Of a stretch of 39,457 nucleotides of DNA, positions 29,515 to 38,044 are shown in pieces. Below the pieces are notes generated by a model. That model saw only the letters and a list, made by a program, of their open reading frames with translations. It did not search any database and had not been told where the DNA came from. Both the position numbers and the translations under genes were made by a program. Within the stretch, counting starts at the first letter, position 1. Each line of letters opens with the position of its first letter. The stretch is from IMG/VR virus record IMGVR_UViG_3300035698_004646, positions 1 to 39,457 of that record. One strand, written 5' to 3'. This DNA comes from a virus.

Positions 29515-29575
29515 AGCAGAGTACTCGAATGCCTCTTACCGTGACAGAGAGGTACTGGGGTGCTCTGCTTTTTTT
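29515..29575 (+). terminator. Strong terminator or attenuator in the late leader
   Basis: AGCAGAGTACTC (29515-29526) pairs with GGGGTGCTCTGCT (29557-29569) through 12 pairs including G-U. Inside is a second stem, CCTCT with AGAGG, and after it a run of seven T residues (29569-29575). It lies between the rightward promoter and the chosen terminase start, so it could be an attenuator overcome at a set stage of infection, or the end of a roughly 195-nt leader RNA. Confidence 0.65.
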
Positions 29576-29636
29576 AATATCTGCTGGTAGTAACAAAAGG
29601 GAGTATATTCCCCCAACCCCCGCGAGAAAGGCTGTT

Positions 29637-30188
29637 ATGGAAACGATTGTTGATAAAAGAAAATTACCGCAGGCTCTTAAAGCAGAGTCAACTATTTATA
29701 TGCAACCTAAGCAGATTAAAGAGAGCTATAAAGTTATTGCAATGTTGGATATTGCTGGGGAAAAGAATGTTGACATAGCAAAGCAGGTTAATCTTACTCC
29801 TGTGCGAATTTCTATGATAAGGAACTCGCCAATGTATATTGAGATGCGGGATATGATGAGTAAGGATATGATGGACAGGTTTCTGGAAAAGAAAGCTACT
29901 CTTCTTGCAGAGGGCGACCCTGTAGAGAAGTTAATTAAAGATGAATGTCTTGCCTCCGTACAAGCTATAGTTCAGGTTAGGGATACAGCTCAGCGAGATG
30001 GTGATGTTATATCTGCAAGTAAAGATATACTAGACCGTGGGGGTTTCAAAGCTCACACTGAGCAGGTTGTAACGTCCATTGAGGTAACGGAGAAAATGGC
30101 ATCTAGATTTGAAAGGGCATTAGGCTATGAGTCTGATACAAATGTCTCAAAGACAAAGGTCAAAGTTACGCAAAAAATGCCTGCGTAG
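29637..30188 (+). CDS. Terminase small subunit-like protein
   Basis: A 183-residue protein. The start at 29637 is preferred (AAAGG just upstream); an in-frame ATG at 29529 adds 36 residues but lies inside the terminator hairpin and has no site. An HTH-like segment (MLDIAGEKNVDIAKQVNLTP then VRISMIRNSPMYIEM) and a helical body match small terminase subunits, which recognise the packaging site and load the large subunit. Its end overlaps the large subunit gene by 62 nt. No Walker motif, as expected. Confidence 0.7.
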   Translation: METIVDKRKLPQALKAESTIYMQPKQIKESYKVIAMLDIAGEKNVDIAKQVNLTPVRISMIRNSPMYIEMRDMMSKDMMDRFLEKKATLLAEGDPVEKLIKDECLASVQAIVQVRDTAQRDGDVISASKDILDRGGFKAHTEQVVTSIEVTEKMASRFERALGYESDTNVSKTKVKVTQKMPA

Positions 30189-31815
30189 TTTATACGCTTT
30201 CTGTGTAGGTGTTATGGCATATGATGATATAAGTGATGGTATCCATGGGGACTTCTGCAGCTTCTTAGAAGGTCCTCAGAAACGTAAGCAGGTTACCATG
30301 CCTCGTTCTTTCGTAAAGACCTGGATTAGTAGTATTGCATATCCTATCTGGATAACATTGAACAGGGAGGAAGAAGATGAATTCCCTTACTACGGTGCCT
30401 GGGATGATAAGTTCTATCAACTAGGTCCTGATCTGCGTATCCTGATAGCTTCGTATGTTATCAGCAATGCAGAGAAGATGATATCCCTCATCCGACAGAC
30501 GTACCAAAGTAACTCAACTATGCAGATATTATTTCCTGACGTTATCCCTGTTAACTTTAACAAGGTGCGTTGGAGTAATTCATCTGCATGTATACAACGA
30601 CTTGGCAATTTCACTGAGAGTACGTATGAAGCTGCTGGTATTGGAGGTGCTTCAACCTCTCGTCACTATGACTTGATAATCGAGGATGACTTAATCTATG
30701 CAAGCAAAGACGATTTTAACGGACAGGAGCTTCAGCCTAACCAAGATGACATCAACAAAGCAATTGGTTGGCACAAGCTCGCCACATCTCTGCTAGTACC
30801 TGGTAGACATACCCGTATTCACAATACAGGAACTAGATGGGCAAAACATGACCTTGTCGACTACATCTGGAAAAACGAGCTGCACTACGAGAAGTTCGTT
30901 AGAGGCTGTGTAAACTTAAAGCAATATGAAGCATGTGGAGACTGGCGTCAATGTACACCTAACTGGGTAGAGATGTACGATATTGAACAGCTGGACATGA
31001 TTAGAGCAGCGCAGGGTAACTATATGTTTGCTACTCAGTATCTGCTGAAGCCCAGTGCTCCAGAGGAACACCTATTCAAGAAAAAACAGTTACAATTTTT
31101 TACGGATGATAAGGAAATCCCCAAGGATATACGCAAGTTCACCACCGTTGACCTTGCCTTGTGGACACCACAGACCCGTAAGAGTGATTGTAATGCAGTT
31201 GTTATGACGTGTGGCTTCTGCAGCGCTCACCACCTATGGGTACTAGGGTACACAGTACGGAGAATGAATCCTACTGAGGTCATCTATTGTATCGCAGACC
31301 ATTGGAAGCGTTTCGCACCTGAGCGCGTAGGAGTTGAAAGCGTTTACTATCAAGAGTCGTTGGCTCACTTCTGCAGGGAGTTCATGAACGAGGGTAAGAT
31401 ACCACGCATGAGCGTTATTGGAATCAAGCCTGTAGGAAACATAAGCAAGGAACTTAGAATCCGAGCACTTGACCCTTGGGCAACAACTGGTGCCGTACAC
31501 TGTAGGGAAAGCGACAAGGAGTTAATTGAAGAGTGGGTAGACTATGTCCCCAACAGTAAGCTCTGCAAGAAGGATATACTCGACACCCTTGCATACCAAT
31601 TACAGATAGGTAGACCAGGGGTTCCAAGTGATGCTCTAATTCGTATTCTCCCTGAAGGGGAGTTGAGTTTCGAAGTCAGCATGGACGATGTACTTGAAGA
31701 AATGTTTAAAAGAGGGAAAACACACGGTGGAGCCTTTGATCAACAAGTAGCCTCTACGGTGGAAGTTGAACATGATTTTCTCATAGACGTTACGAATCCT
31801 TTTGTTATAGAGTAA
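30127..31815 (+). CDS. terL: Terminase large subunit
   Basis: A 562-residue protein. The N-terminal segment (AYDDISDGIHGDFCSFLEG) leads to a Walker A-like MPRSFVKTW (58-66) and a Walker B LIIEDDL (184-190), then TGTRWAKHD as a coupling motif, then the RNase H-like nuclease beginning with FTTVDLALW (D343) and GVESVYYQESL. The Walker A lacks the usual GxGK, as in many phage terminases. It drives DNA packaging into the procapsid and cuts the concatemer. AAAGGG lies about 10 nt before the start. No other start fits the domain better. Confidence 0.85.
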   Translation: MSLIQMSQRQRSKLRKKCLRSLYAFCVGVMAYDDISDGIHGDFCSFLEGPQKRKQVTMPRSFVKTWISSIAYPIWITLNREEEDEFPYYGAWDDKFYQLGPDLRILIASYVISNAEKMISLIRQTYQSNSTMQILFPDVIPVNFNKVRWSNSSACIQRLGNFTESTYEAAGIGGASTSRHYDLIIEDDLIYASKDDFNGQELQPNQDDINKAIGWHKLATSLLVPGRHTRIHNTGTRWAKHDLVDYIWKNELHYEKFVRGCVNLKQYEACGDWRQCTPNWVEMYDIEQLDMIRAAQGNYMFATQYLLKPSAPEEHLFKKKQLQFFTDDKEIPKDIRKFTTVDLALWTPQTRKSDCNAVVMTCGFCSAHHLWVLGYTVRRMNPTEVIYCIADHWKRFAPERVGVESVYYQESLAHFCREFMNEGKIPRMSVIGIKPVGNISKELRIRALDPWATTGAVHCRESDKELIEEWVDYVPNSKLCKKDILDTLAYQLQIGRPGVPSDALIRILPEGELSFEVSMDDVLEEMFKRGKTHGGAFDQQVASTVEVEHDFLIDVTNPFVIE

Positions 31816-31819
31816 CCAT

Positions 31820-31834
31820 TTTCAATTTTTGAAA
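31820..31834. promoter_or_regulatory. Palindrome TTTCAA-N3-TTGAAA, copy 7
   Basis: An exact copy with spacer TTT. It lies 5 nt after the terminase stop codon and 15 nt before the start at 31850, with GGGAGG between. It is the third site in the rightward, late direction. Confidence 0.7.
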
Positions 31835-31849
31835 TTAGTGGGAGGTATT

Positions 31850-31996
31850 ATGAGTAAGGCTACGCGGGATGCTACTATGAAAAGAAGGAAGAGGATATTA
31901 GATACCAAGTGGAAGAACTTGGAAAAGCAAGGGTTAACGAGACCTAAGGATTCGGTTGAGAACAGGAAAAGGATGAAGGAAGCCCATGGATACTAG
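31850..31996 (+). CDS. Small basic protein before the portal
   Basis: A 48-residue, Lys/Arg-rich helical protein (MKRRKRILDTKWKNLEKQG) with GGGAGG 6 nt before the start. It overlaps the portal start by 11 nt. It could be a minor head or DNA-associated protein. No family match. Confidence 0.55.
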   Translation: MSKATRDATMKRRKRILDTKWKNLEKQGLTRPKDSVENRKRMKEAHGY

Positions 31997-33728
31997 TAAA
32001 AATGAAGGTAAGAGACCTGTTAATAAGGCGAAGCTTTTAGATTACTGGAAGAATAGTATTCGGGATGGTATACGGTATCGTACTAAGTTTGGGAGGTCTA
32101 AGAGCTGGCAGGGGTACAAGGATATGTACAGAGGGCTGTGGCGAAAAGGTGTTGTCCCTGTAAACATCATGTACGCAGTTGCTCGTTCTATCGTGCCTCA
32201 GATTTATTTCAGAGACCCACGTGTTATGGTTGAGGCAAAGAAGCCTGGTTATTCTATGCACGCTTTGGTACTTGAGCAAGTGGATAACTACTTGATACGG
32301 GAGACAGGGCTGAAGCAAGAGCTTAAGAGCTTGATTTTAAATTGCTTCTTGTGTGGAGTTGGTCCGATGATTCTTGGTTATGATACTGAGTATGGTTTCA
32401 ACCCAAGCTTTGACAGTGATATGTATGCTGATATAAGCATGACAAACTTCAACAAGAAGGGTGAGAGGATAGAATATAATGATAATGTTCATCCTGGTAC
32501 TCCTTGGGCTCAGGGCTGCTCCCCATCAGATTTTGTAGTTCCATGGGGGACGAGGCGTTGGGAAGAGGCTCCGTGGTTTGCGTTTAGGAAGATGCGGAAG
32601 CTTCAAGATATGATGGAAGACCCTAAGTATAAGAATAAGTCTAACCTGAATGGTGTTTATAAAACAGCCCTGGACAGAAGTAATATTGATTCTCCAATGT
32701 CTGGGATGGTATATGATAACAAGACGGGTGAAACTTGGGTTGAGATTTACCAGATACATGATAAGAGAACAGCTGGTGTATTTGTTATTAGTTTAGACCA
32801 TGATATGTTTCTTAGACAAGATGATGATTACCTTCAGGTTGAGGGGTTGCCCGCTGAGGTGCTTACCTTCAATGAAGACCCAGATTACTTTTGGAGTCCC
32901 CCAGATGCGCGTATGATTGAAGTACAACAGGAGGAGCTTAATGACGTGCGGACTATGGCAAAGCAGCACAGGCGCGTGGCTCTGTTGAAGGTACTTTATG
33001 ATAAGGGACAGCTTACGAAAGACGAACTTGTTAAGTTGCTTGATGGTGACCCTAAGGCTGCTGTAGGTATTGACGTTGGAGCAAGTGGAGATATAAGGAA
33101 AGCCGTTTCCTTAATGCAATCCCATGTCCCCCCTGATTTCGCAATTGCTGGTCGTGAGATTAGGGAGGACATTAGGGAGATTGTAGGTTTTTCTCGTAAT
33201 CAACAAGGTGCTTATGAAAGTCCAGGAGGTAGACGTACTGCCCACGAAGCTGAGATTGTTCGTCAGGCAGCCATGATTAGGATTGATGAGAGGCGGGATA
33301 AAATGACAGACCACCTCGAGAAAGTTATGAGGAAGTATAATCAGTTAATCTTCGCTCATTGGAATGGAGAGAGGATAGTTGACATAGTTGGAGATGATGG
33401 GGCACGTTATTGGGTTAGGTTTACTGGTAAAGAGATTAGAGGTGAGTTTAACTACAAGATTAACCCTGAAGAATCAATCCCCACAGACCAGAGGACTAGA
33501 AGGGAAGATGCTCAGAAGTTCATGGAGCTTGCTCAAAAGGTACCTGGTGTGGATATGAAGTATGTGTTGAAAGCATATGCTAATCAGTTTGAATGGCTGG
33601 ACAAAAAGTTGTTGTTGCCTGGTGCTGGGGAAGGCAGAAGCCCAGAGAAGGCAATGTTATTCCAAGACCTTATGAAAAATGGTGGCGGACAAAGTAGATT
33701 TCCAGGATTGGGGGGACAAAATGGGTAG
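31986..33728 (+). CDS. Portal protein
   Basis: A 580-residue protein. Its position after the terminase, its size, and its sequence pattern fit a podovirus-type portal: GIRYRTKFGRSKSWQGYKDM near the N-terminus, ARSIVPQIYFRDPRVMVEAK, CFLCGVGPMILGYDTEYGFN, and a helical crown region (VQQEELNDVRTMAKQHRRVA). Twelve copies should form the DNA entry channel at one vertex and bind the terminase and tail. The last 60 residues are Gly-rich. GGA-type sites lie upstream within the previous gene. Confidence 0.8.
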   Translation: MDTSKNEGKRPVNKAKLLDYWKNSIRDGIRYRTKFGRSKSWQGYKDMYRGLWRKGVVPVNIMYAVARSIVPQIYFRDPRVMVEAKKPGYSMHALVLEQVDNYLIRETGLKQELKSLILNCFLCGVGPMILGYDTEYGFNPSFDSDMYADISMTNFNKKGERIEYNDNVHPGTPWAQGCSPSDFVVPWGTRRWEEAPWFAFRKMRKLQDMMEDPKYKNKSNLNGVYKTALDRSNIDSPMSGMVYDNKTGETWVEIYQIHDKRTAGVFVISLDHDMFLRQDDDYLQVEGLPAEVLTFNEDPDYFWSPPDARMIEVQQEELNDVRTMAKQHRRVALLKVLYDKGQLTKDELVKLLDGDPKAAVGIDVGASGDIRKAVSLMQSHVPPDFAIAGREIREDIREIVGFSRNQQGAYESPGGRRTAHEAEIVRQAAMIRIDERRDKMTDHLEKVMRKYNQLIFAHWNGERIVDIVGDDGARYWVRFTGKEIRGEFNYKINPEESIPTDQRTRREDAQKFMELAQKVPGVDMKYVLKAYANQFEWLDKKLLLPGAGEGRSPEKAMLFQDLMKNGGGQSRFPGLGGQNG

Positions 33729-33966
33729 AGGAAGTACAGGACTAGATAGCGCTGAGTATGACGCACACTTAACGCAAAAGGCTAAGAGTGGTGGAATAGG
33801 AGGAAAGTCCGCTGAACGCGAGCTTAGGCAAAGGCATACGGAAAAAAGAAATGCTAATGACGGGTATAGAGGGCATCACTTTGGTATTGATGATAAGCCC
33901 GTGTATACAAAGGATAAAGCAGAGTTTAAACGTGAGCTTGATAAACGTGGCTTAGCCATGAGGTAA
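33721..33966 (+). CDS. Small basic protein
   Basis: An 81-residue protein. The start at 33721 has GGGGGGACAAA upstream and overlaps the portal stop; an in-frame start 42 nt earlier has none. It is Gly-rich, Lys/Arg-rich and lacks hydrophobic segments (GIGGKSAERELRQRHTEKRN). Possibly a head maturation or completion accessory; unrecognised. Confidence 0.5.
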   Translation: MGRGSTGLDSAEYDAHLTQKAKSGGIGGKSAERELRQRHTEKRNANDGYRGHHFGIDDKPVYTKDKAEFKRELDKRGLAMR

Positions 33967-33985
33967 ACACGAAGGGAGTTTAGTA

Positions 33986-34321
33986 ATGGGGGATGATGTG
34001 AAGTTACAAGAGGTAGTTAATCAAAATGCTGGCTTGAAAGAAAAGATTGAGCAGTTGAAAACTGTCAAAGCCCTTAAGGAACAAACAGTTAGTAAGAGTG
34101 AATCTCAAATAGCTGAAGAAGTACAGGTAGTTAAACAAGCAGAGTATAAGGATAGGTTGAAGGAAGACCGTTCCCTTGCTATAACGATGACCGCGTCAGG
34201 CAGACCTGAAGTAACGTTTGAAGGGTTCTGGAATGGTAAGTTCATCGCAAGTGCGCTCAATGCAATAAGTAGGGCGTACCGACTAAGGCGACATAAGACT
34301 AAACCCAGAGGGAATAATTAA
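33986..34321 (+). CDS. Coiled-coil head protein
   Basis: A 111-residue protein with AAGGGAG before the start. Residues 5-60 form a Lys/Glu/Gln-rich coiled coil, followed by a compact segment (GRPEVTFEGFWNGKFIASAL) and a basic C-terminus (RLRRHKTKPRGNN). Lying between portal and scaffold, it may be a head-assembly accessory. No family match. Confidence 0.5.
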   Translation: MGDDVKLQEVVNQNAGLKEKIEQLKTVKALKEQTVSKSESQIAEEVQVVKQAEYKDRLKEDRSLAITMTASGRPEVTFEGFWNGKFIASALNAISRAYRLRRHKTKPRGNN

Positions 34322-34349
34322 AAACTTGTAACCAAGAGGAGAGTGTATC

Positions 34350-35018
34350 ATGGGCGAAGGAAGTAAAGGAACAGGAGCAGGCGAAGGTACAGAAGGTATG
34401 GTTAGTAAAGCAGATTTAGATGCAGCGGTAGCGGAGAACTCTACGCTGAAAGGTAACCTTGAAGATTTACGAATGGAAGTACTCAGTGATGATTACATGA
34501 AGTTCCTGAATCAAAAAGAGGCAGTTCCAGGTATTGAGACTAAAGAAGAAAAGAAGGCACCTGTGATTACTGAAGAGGAGTTAGCTAAGTATACTCCTAA
34601 GCAGATATTAGACCTAGCAACTAAAAATGCTACGGAAGCTTTACAAGGGCAGTTGGATGATATGAAGTCTGGACATAAGACGCAAAGTGAGGCAACAGCT
34701 AAGCGGGAGATTCAAGCGTTTGCTAGGGCGCATACAGACTATGAAACATATCGGCAACTTATGCATGGTGAAAGTTTTGACCCGAAGAAGGCAGGTTGGT
34801 CATTACAGGAGTTGTATGACGATGCTAAGGCTATTGTAAAAAGAATCCATACTGGACCTACAGATGCAGAGAAGGCAAAAGAAAAGCAATTAGGTGGTGA
34901 AAAGCCAGGCGGGTCTAATGAGACTTATGAGGAACTAAAGAAGTTATCTCCAGATGAGTGTGCTGCATCAGCAGCCGCGGAGGTGCTTGAGTCATTAGGT
35001 CCTATCCCCTCGGCTTAA
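34350..35018 (+). CDS. Capsid scaffold protein
   Basis: A 222-residue, acidic, helical, Ala/Lys/Glu-rich protein with a Gly-rich start (GEGSKGTGAGEGTEG) and no cysteine other than C209. It lies just before the major capsid gene, where scaffolds occur, and its composition is typical of scaffolds (AVAENSTLKGNLEDLRMEVL, LDLATKNATEALQGQLDDMK). It would direct procapsid assembly and leave before packaging. GAGGAG lies before the start. Confidence 0.65.
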   Translation: MGEGSKGTGAGEGTEGMVSKADLDAAVAENSTLKGNLEDLRMEVLSDDYMKFLNQKEAVPGIETKEEKKAPVITEEELAKYTPKQILDLATKNATEALQGQLDDMKSGHKTQSEATAKREIQAFARAHTDYETYRQLMHGESFDPKKAGWSLQELYDDAKAIVKRIHTGPTDAEKAKEKQLGGEKPGGSNETYEELKKLSPDECAASAAAEVLESLGPIPSA

Positions 35019-35051
35019 AATAGATGTTAAAAGTAACGAACGGAGGATAGT

Positions 35052-36038
35052 ATGTCAGCAGCATTAACGGAGTATTTAAACACGTTGTATACGAGCACCT
35101 GGGTTAAGCGTCGACCAGGGATTATCGATCAGGTATTCGAAGACAACAAACTACTCATGGTACTTCAGAGTAAGGGCATGATTAAGTTTGAGGAAACTAG
35201 TGGACGTAGACTTGAAATTCCACTGCGTATCAGGAAGAACGACACTGCGAAGTTTTTCTCAAAAGGTGCAACTTTCACCATCTCGGATTTCGACCCGCTG
35301 ACTGTTGCCTACGATACCTACAAGAATTTGGGAGACCAGATTGTTCGGTATTGGGAGGACGATAAAATTAATGGTTCCAGTATGACTGCGCATTTGAAGA
35401 TGATGAAGGCGAAGATTGACACTGTACGGGATACCCTTCAGGAAAAGGTAGAGGATTCACTCTGGACGAATCAGGGCGGTTCTAGTTCTCTTGCCTATAA
35501 CGGTTTACCATACTTGATTGACGCTAGTCCTTCTGATAATACTGTCGTGCATGGTATTAACCAAAGTACTGCTGTAGACCAAGCAGGTAATTACTACTGG
35601 CGGAACCAGCAGAAGACAAGCTCAGGTGCGTTTTCTGTTTATGGTGAGTCAGATATGACTAACTTCCTTAACACGTGTCAGCGTTGGGGAAAGATTGACC
35701 TTCTTATTAGTGACCAGACAACTCATGAACTCGGTGAGGAAGAAGCTCTCGAGCGCGTGCAGGTTGTTAATAAAGAAGCAGTAAGCTTAGGGCTTGACCA
35801 TATTACGTTTAAAGGTCGTATGTGGATGTGGTCTCCTAAGTGTACAACTGGACGTACTTATTTTATTGACCGACGCCATCTTAGTTTTATCATCGATGGT
35901 AGCGTGAACATGACGATGGGTCCTTGGAAGAAAATTCCTAACCAGTTTGAAGATGTTGTAACGCAGATTGTTCAGCGTGGTAATGTTATTGTAGATAAAC
36001 GTCGATGCCACGGTGTATTGACTGCGCAGGCTGCGTAA
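35052..36038 (+). CDS. Major capsid protein
   Basis: A 328-residue protein with GGAGG before the start. It is a full-length HK97-fold-type coat protein with an N-terminal arm (MSAALTEYLNTLYTSTWVKR), E-loop-like strands (RRLEIPLRIRKNDTAKFFSK), the GATFTISDFDPLTVAYDTYKN stretch, and P-domain/A-domain strands (IVQRGNVIVDKRRCHGVLTA). I infer the class from position after the scaffold and from the 'GRRLEIPL' and 'NVIVDKRRCHGVL' patterns seen in such coat proteins. Confidence 0.8.
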   Translation: MSAALTEYLNTLYTSTWVKRRPGIIDQVFEDNKLLMVLQSKGMIKFEETSGRRLEIPLRIRKNDTAKFFSKGATFTISDFDPLTVAYDTYKNLGDQIVRYWEDDKINGSSMTAHLKMMKAKIDTVRDTLQEKVEDSLWTNQGGSSSLAYNGLPYLIDASPSDNTVVHGINQSTAVDQAGNYYWRNQQKTSSGAFSVYGESDMTNFLNTCQRWGKIDLLISDQTTHELGEEEALERVQVVNKEAVSLGLDHITFKGRMWMWSPKCTTGRTYFIDRRHLSFIIDGSVNMTMGPWKKIPNQFEDVVTQIVQRGNVIVDKRRCHGVLTAQAA

Positions 36039-36059
36039 GTAAAAAAGAATTTCCTCCGA

Positions 36060-36077
36060 CCCCCAAGCCAATGGGGG
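36060..36077. other. Short intergenic hairpin after the capsid gene
   Basis: CCCCCA-AGCCAA-TGGGGG in the gap after the capsid gene. There is only a weak pyrimidine tail, so it is more likely a partial terminator or an mRNA 3'-end stabiliser than a full terminator. Confidence 0.4.
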
Positions 36078-36112
36078 CTTTGAGGTAGCCCATAAACTAA
36101 AGGAGGGGCACA

Positions 36113-36874
36113 ATGAGTAGGATTTTAGGATTTAATCAAGGTGAAGTAGAAGATAGTAGCAAAGTTAACTGGAGGGGTGACCAGTCTGTTGTTCCTCAGG
36201 GAGGTCAGGGTATTTATGATTCAGCTGCCCTAGCATTAACCGACTTGGGAAGCAGAAAAGTTGTAGGGGATAGAGTATTTCGCTATGCCAAAGCTGGTGC
36301 TGCAGTTGCTGCAGGGGATTTACTGGAGTCTAAAGCAGCGAATCTTAATAGTGTTACGGCAGGGGATGCTGATCCTGCTGCAGGTAAGACGTTTACCTTT
36401 TACGCTGCTACAGCGGTTGATAAAGACGCTTATGCGGAAGGTTATCTTATTTCGCAGAGTGGAACCGCTGGTAACATGGGTCATATGTACCGTGTTAAAA
36501 GCAACGCTGCTATTACAGCAACGACTAACGGAGCTTTACTTTTGTATGACGCTCTGGAGAAGTTAGTTAACGTCACGGATGAGTGGGCTCTTACGCAGAA
36601 CCTTTATGCTAATGTGCAACAGCAGACCGCTAATGCTGGCGTTCCCATTGGTATTGCTCCTATAGCAGTATCAAGTGGAGACTGCTTTTGGCTGCAGACC
36701 TATGGTCCTGCCAGCGTAAAAGGTGGAGCATGTACAATAGGTAAGAAAGTTATTGCAGGAGCTACGGGCGCAGTTGGTCCAGCTGTTTCAACGACTGGTG
36801 CTAGTCTGGGATATGCTATTATGACCATCACAGCTAGTCAACGTGGATTGGCGTTTATTACAATTGCACCTTAA
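36113..36874 (+). CDS. Head decoration or accessory protein
   Basis: A 253-residue protein, Ala/Gly/Thr/Val-rich and low in charge (GDRVFRYAKAGAAVAAGDLL, VKGGACTIGKKVIAGATGAV), with AGGAGGGG before the start. It follows the coat gene and has the composition of capsid decoration or head-stabilising proteins. GYAIMTITASQRGLAFITIAP is the last strand pair. No exact family is recalled. Confidence 0.6.
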   Translation: MSRILGFNQGEVEDSSKVNWRGDQSVVPQGGQGIYDSAALALTDLGSRKVVGDRVFRYAKAGAAVAAGDLLESKAANLNSVTAGDADPAAGKTFTFYAATAVDKDAYAEGYLISQSGTAGNMGHMYRVKSNAAITATTNGALLLYDALEKLVNVTDEWALTQNLYANVQQQTANAGVPIGIAPIAVSSGDCFWLQTYGPASVKGGACTIGKKVIAGATGAVGPAVSTTGASLGYAIMTITASQRGLAFITIAP

Positions 36875-36936
36875 GTTTTAAAACTATACAGGTTAGGGCG
36901 TCCACCTATGTGGGTGGGCGTCCCGCCTGAAAACTT
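36873..36936. terminator. Long hairpin between decoration gene and glycosyltransferase
   Basis: AAGTTTT (36873-36879) pairs with AAAACTT (36930-36936), and CAGG (36889-36892) pairs with CCTG (36926-36929) with inner GGG, CCC and CCACC/GGTGG pairing. This is a strong stem ending in CTTTTAAAAAGG. It could reduce read-through into the glycosyltransferase or stabilise the mRNA end. Confidence 0.45.
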
Positions 36937-36953
36937 TTAAAAAGGAGAATACG

Positions 36954-37862
36954 ATGACAGAGGAAAACACTGTGACTGAGACCCAGGAAATACCCAAGAT
37001 ACTAATTGGCGTTCCAATCTTAAACTGGTCACACGAATTTGCAATGAGCTTCTTACAGTTCTGGACGGACTTGATTACATACAGTGAGACTAAGAGAAAG
37101 TTTCATGTGGGTTATCACTTCGTGTATAGGAAACCTGTTCATATCGCTGAGGAAGAACTGGTACAGTATGCTATTAACGCAGGGTGTACTCATGTTCTTA
37201 TGATGGATGACGATATCTACGACTTGAACATTAATCATTTCCTGAAGTTACTTGATGATGACAAAGACGTTGTTGGTGGTGTGATGCATACAGGTGGCTT
37301 TCCGTTTGCTATGTGTGCCTTTCGACGGTATGATGTTGATAAGGCAGTAGCTGAGCAACCCACGCTAAAAGGACCAGCACGATTATATGAAGTCCCGCCT
37401 GAACAGAGAATAGGTATACAGAAGGTAGACTTAATGGCTTTCTGCTTTACCCTATTCAAAACAAGCTTATTCAAAGATATTCCAAAACCATGGTTTAAGT
37501 GCGACTCTACAGCTCCAACTGATAGTTGTTTTGCAGACTCCCTACTAGAGCTAGGCAAAAGTTTTTATGTTGACTTTGATGTGTACGTTAATCATCGTGG
37601 TATCACGAAGGAGAACAGACACTTACACGCTCAGCTTGGTTTGTTCAACGCTCAACAAAAGCAAACAGGGAATGTAATCACCTTGACTCAGGAAGAGATG
37701 CAGAGACACGAAGCTTACATGTCGCTTAAACTTAAGGAAGCAGAGGACAAAATTAAAGAACAAGCTACCTTACAAACAACCTTCTATGATAAGAAGGGGG
37801 ATGGAAAGCTAGCACACAAAGTGGAGGTTCAAGATGAGCTTAAAGAGCAATCTGATAAATAA
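36954..37862 (+). CDS. GT-A-type glycosyltransferase in the head module
   Basis: A 302-residue protein. The first domain reads like a GT-A nucleotide-sugar transferase: KILIGVPILNWSHEFAMSFL, THVLMMDDDIYDLNI (D85-D87, the DxD metal site), GGVMHTGGFPFAMCAFRRYD and YVNHRGI. The last 70 residues are a coiled coil (LKEAEDKIKEQATLQTTF). Its place between decoration and lysozyme genes suggests it modifies a virion or cell-surface target; the sugar is unknown. AAAAAGGAG precedes the start. No signal peptide, so it acts inside the cell. Confidence 0.7.
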   Translation: MTEENTVTETQEIPKILIGVPILNWSHEFAMSFLQFWTDLITYSETKRKFHVGYHFVYRKPVHIAEEELVQYAINAGCTHVLMMDDDIYDLNINHFLKLLDDDKDVVGGVMHTGGFPFAMCAFRRYDVDKAVAEQPTLKGPARLYEVPPEQRIGIQKVDLMAFCFTLFKTSLFKDIPKPWFKCDSTAPTDSCFADSLLELGKSFYVDFDVYVNHRGITKENRHLHAQLGLFNAQQKQTGNVITLTQEEMQRHEAYMSLKLKEAEDKIKEQATLQTTFYDKKGDGKLAHKVEVQDELKEQSDK

Positions 37863-38034
37863 AGTATATGAGGGTCGTGACCCCTTTCGGATGTTAATTT
37901 CAACTGCAACAGGAACAGGATTAGGAGCAACAACCTATCGCCTCGGACAAATGTGTTTGGACAGAAGTTCTACGGACTGGTTCCTTTGTACTGCTATTAC
38001 TGGTTCTGGTACTTGGGTTAAGGTTAACGCATAA
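37834..38034 (+). CDS. Small virion protein
   Basis: A 66-residue protein with GGAGG before the start; it begins inside the last codons of the glycosyltransferase gene. It is strand-rich (FRMLISTATGTGLGATTYRL, DWFLCTAITGSGTWVKVNA), like the small beta proteins at 4294 and 5146. A minor structural protein is likely. Confidence 0.5.
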   Translation: MSLKSNLINKVYEGRDPFRMLISTATGTGLGATTYRLGQMCLDRSSTDWFLCTAITGSGTWVKVNA

Positions 38035-38044
38035 GGAGGAATCT

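Noticed and set aside
29529-29636. N-terminal extension of the small terminase subunit
   Set aside because: It lies inside a strong terminator hairpin and has no ribosome site; the start at 29637 has AAAGG upstream.
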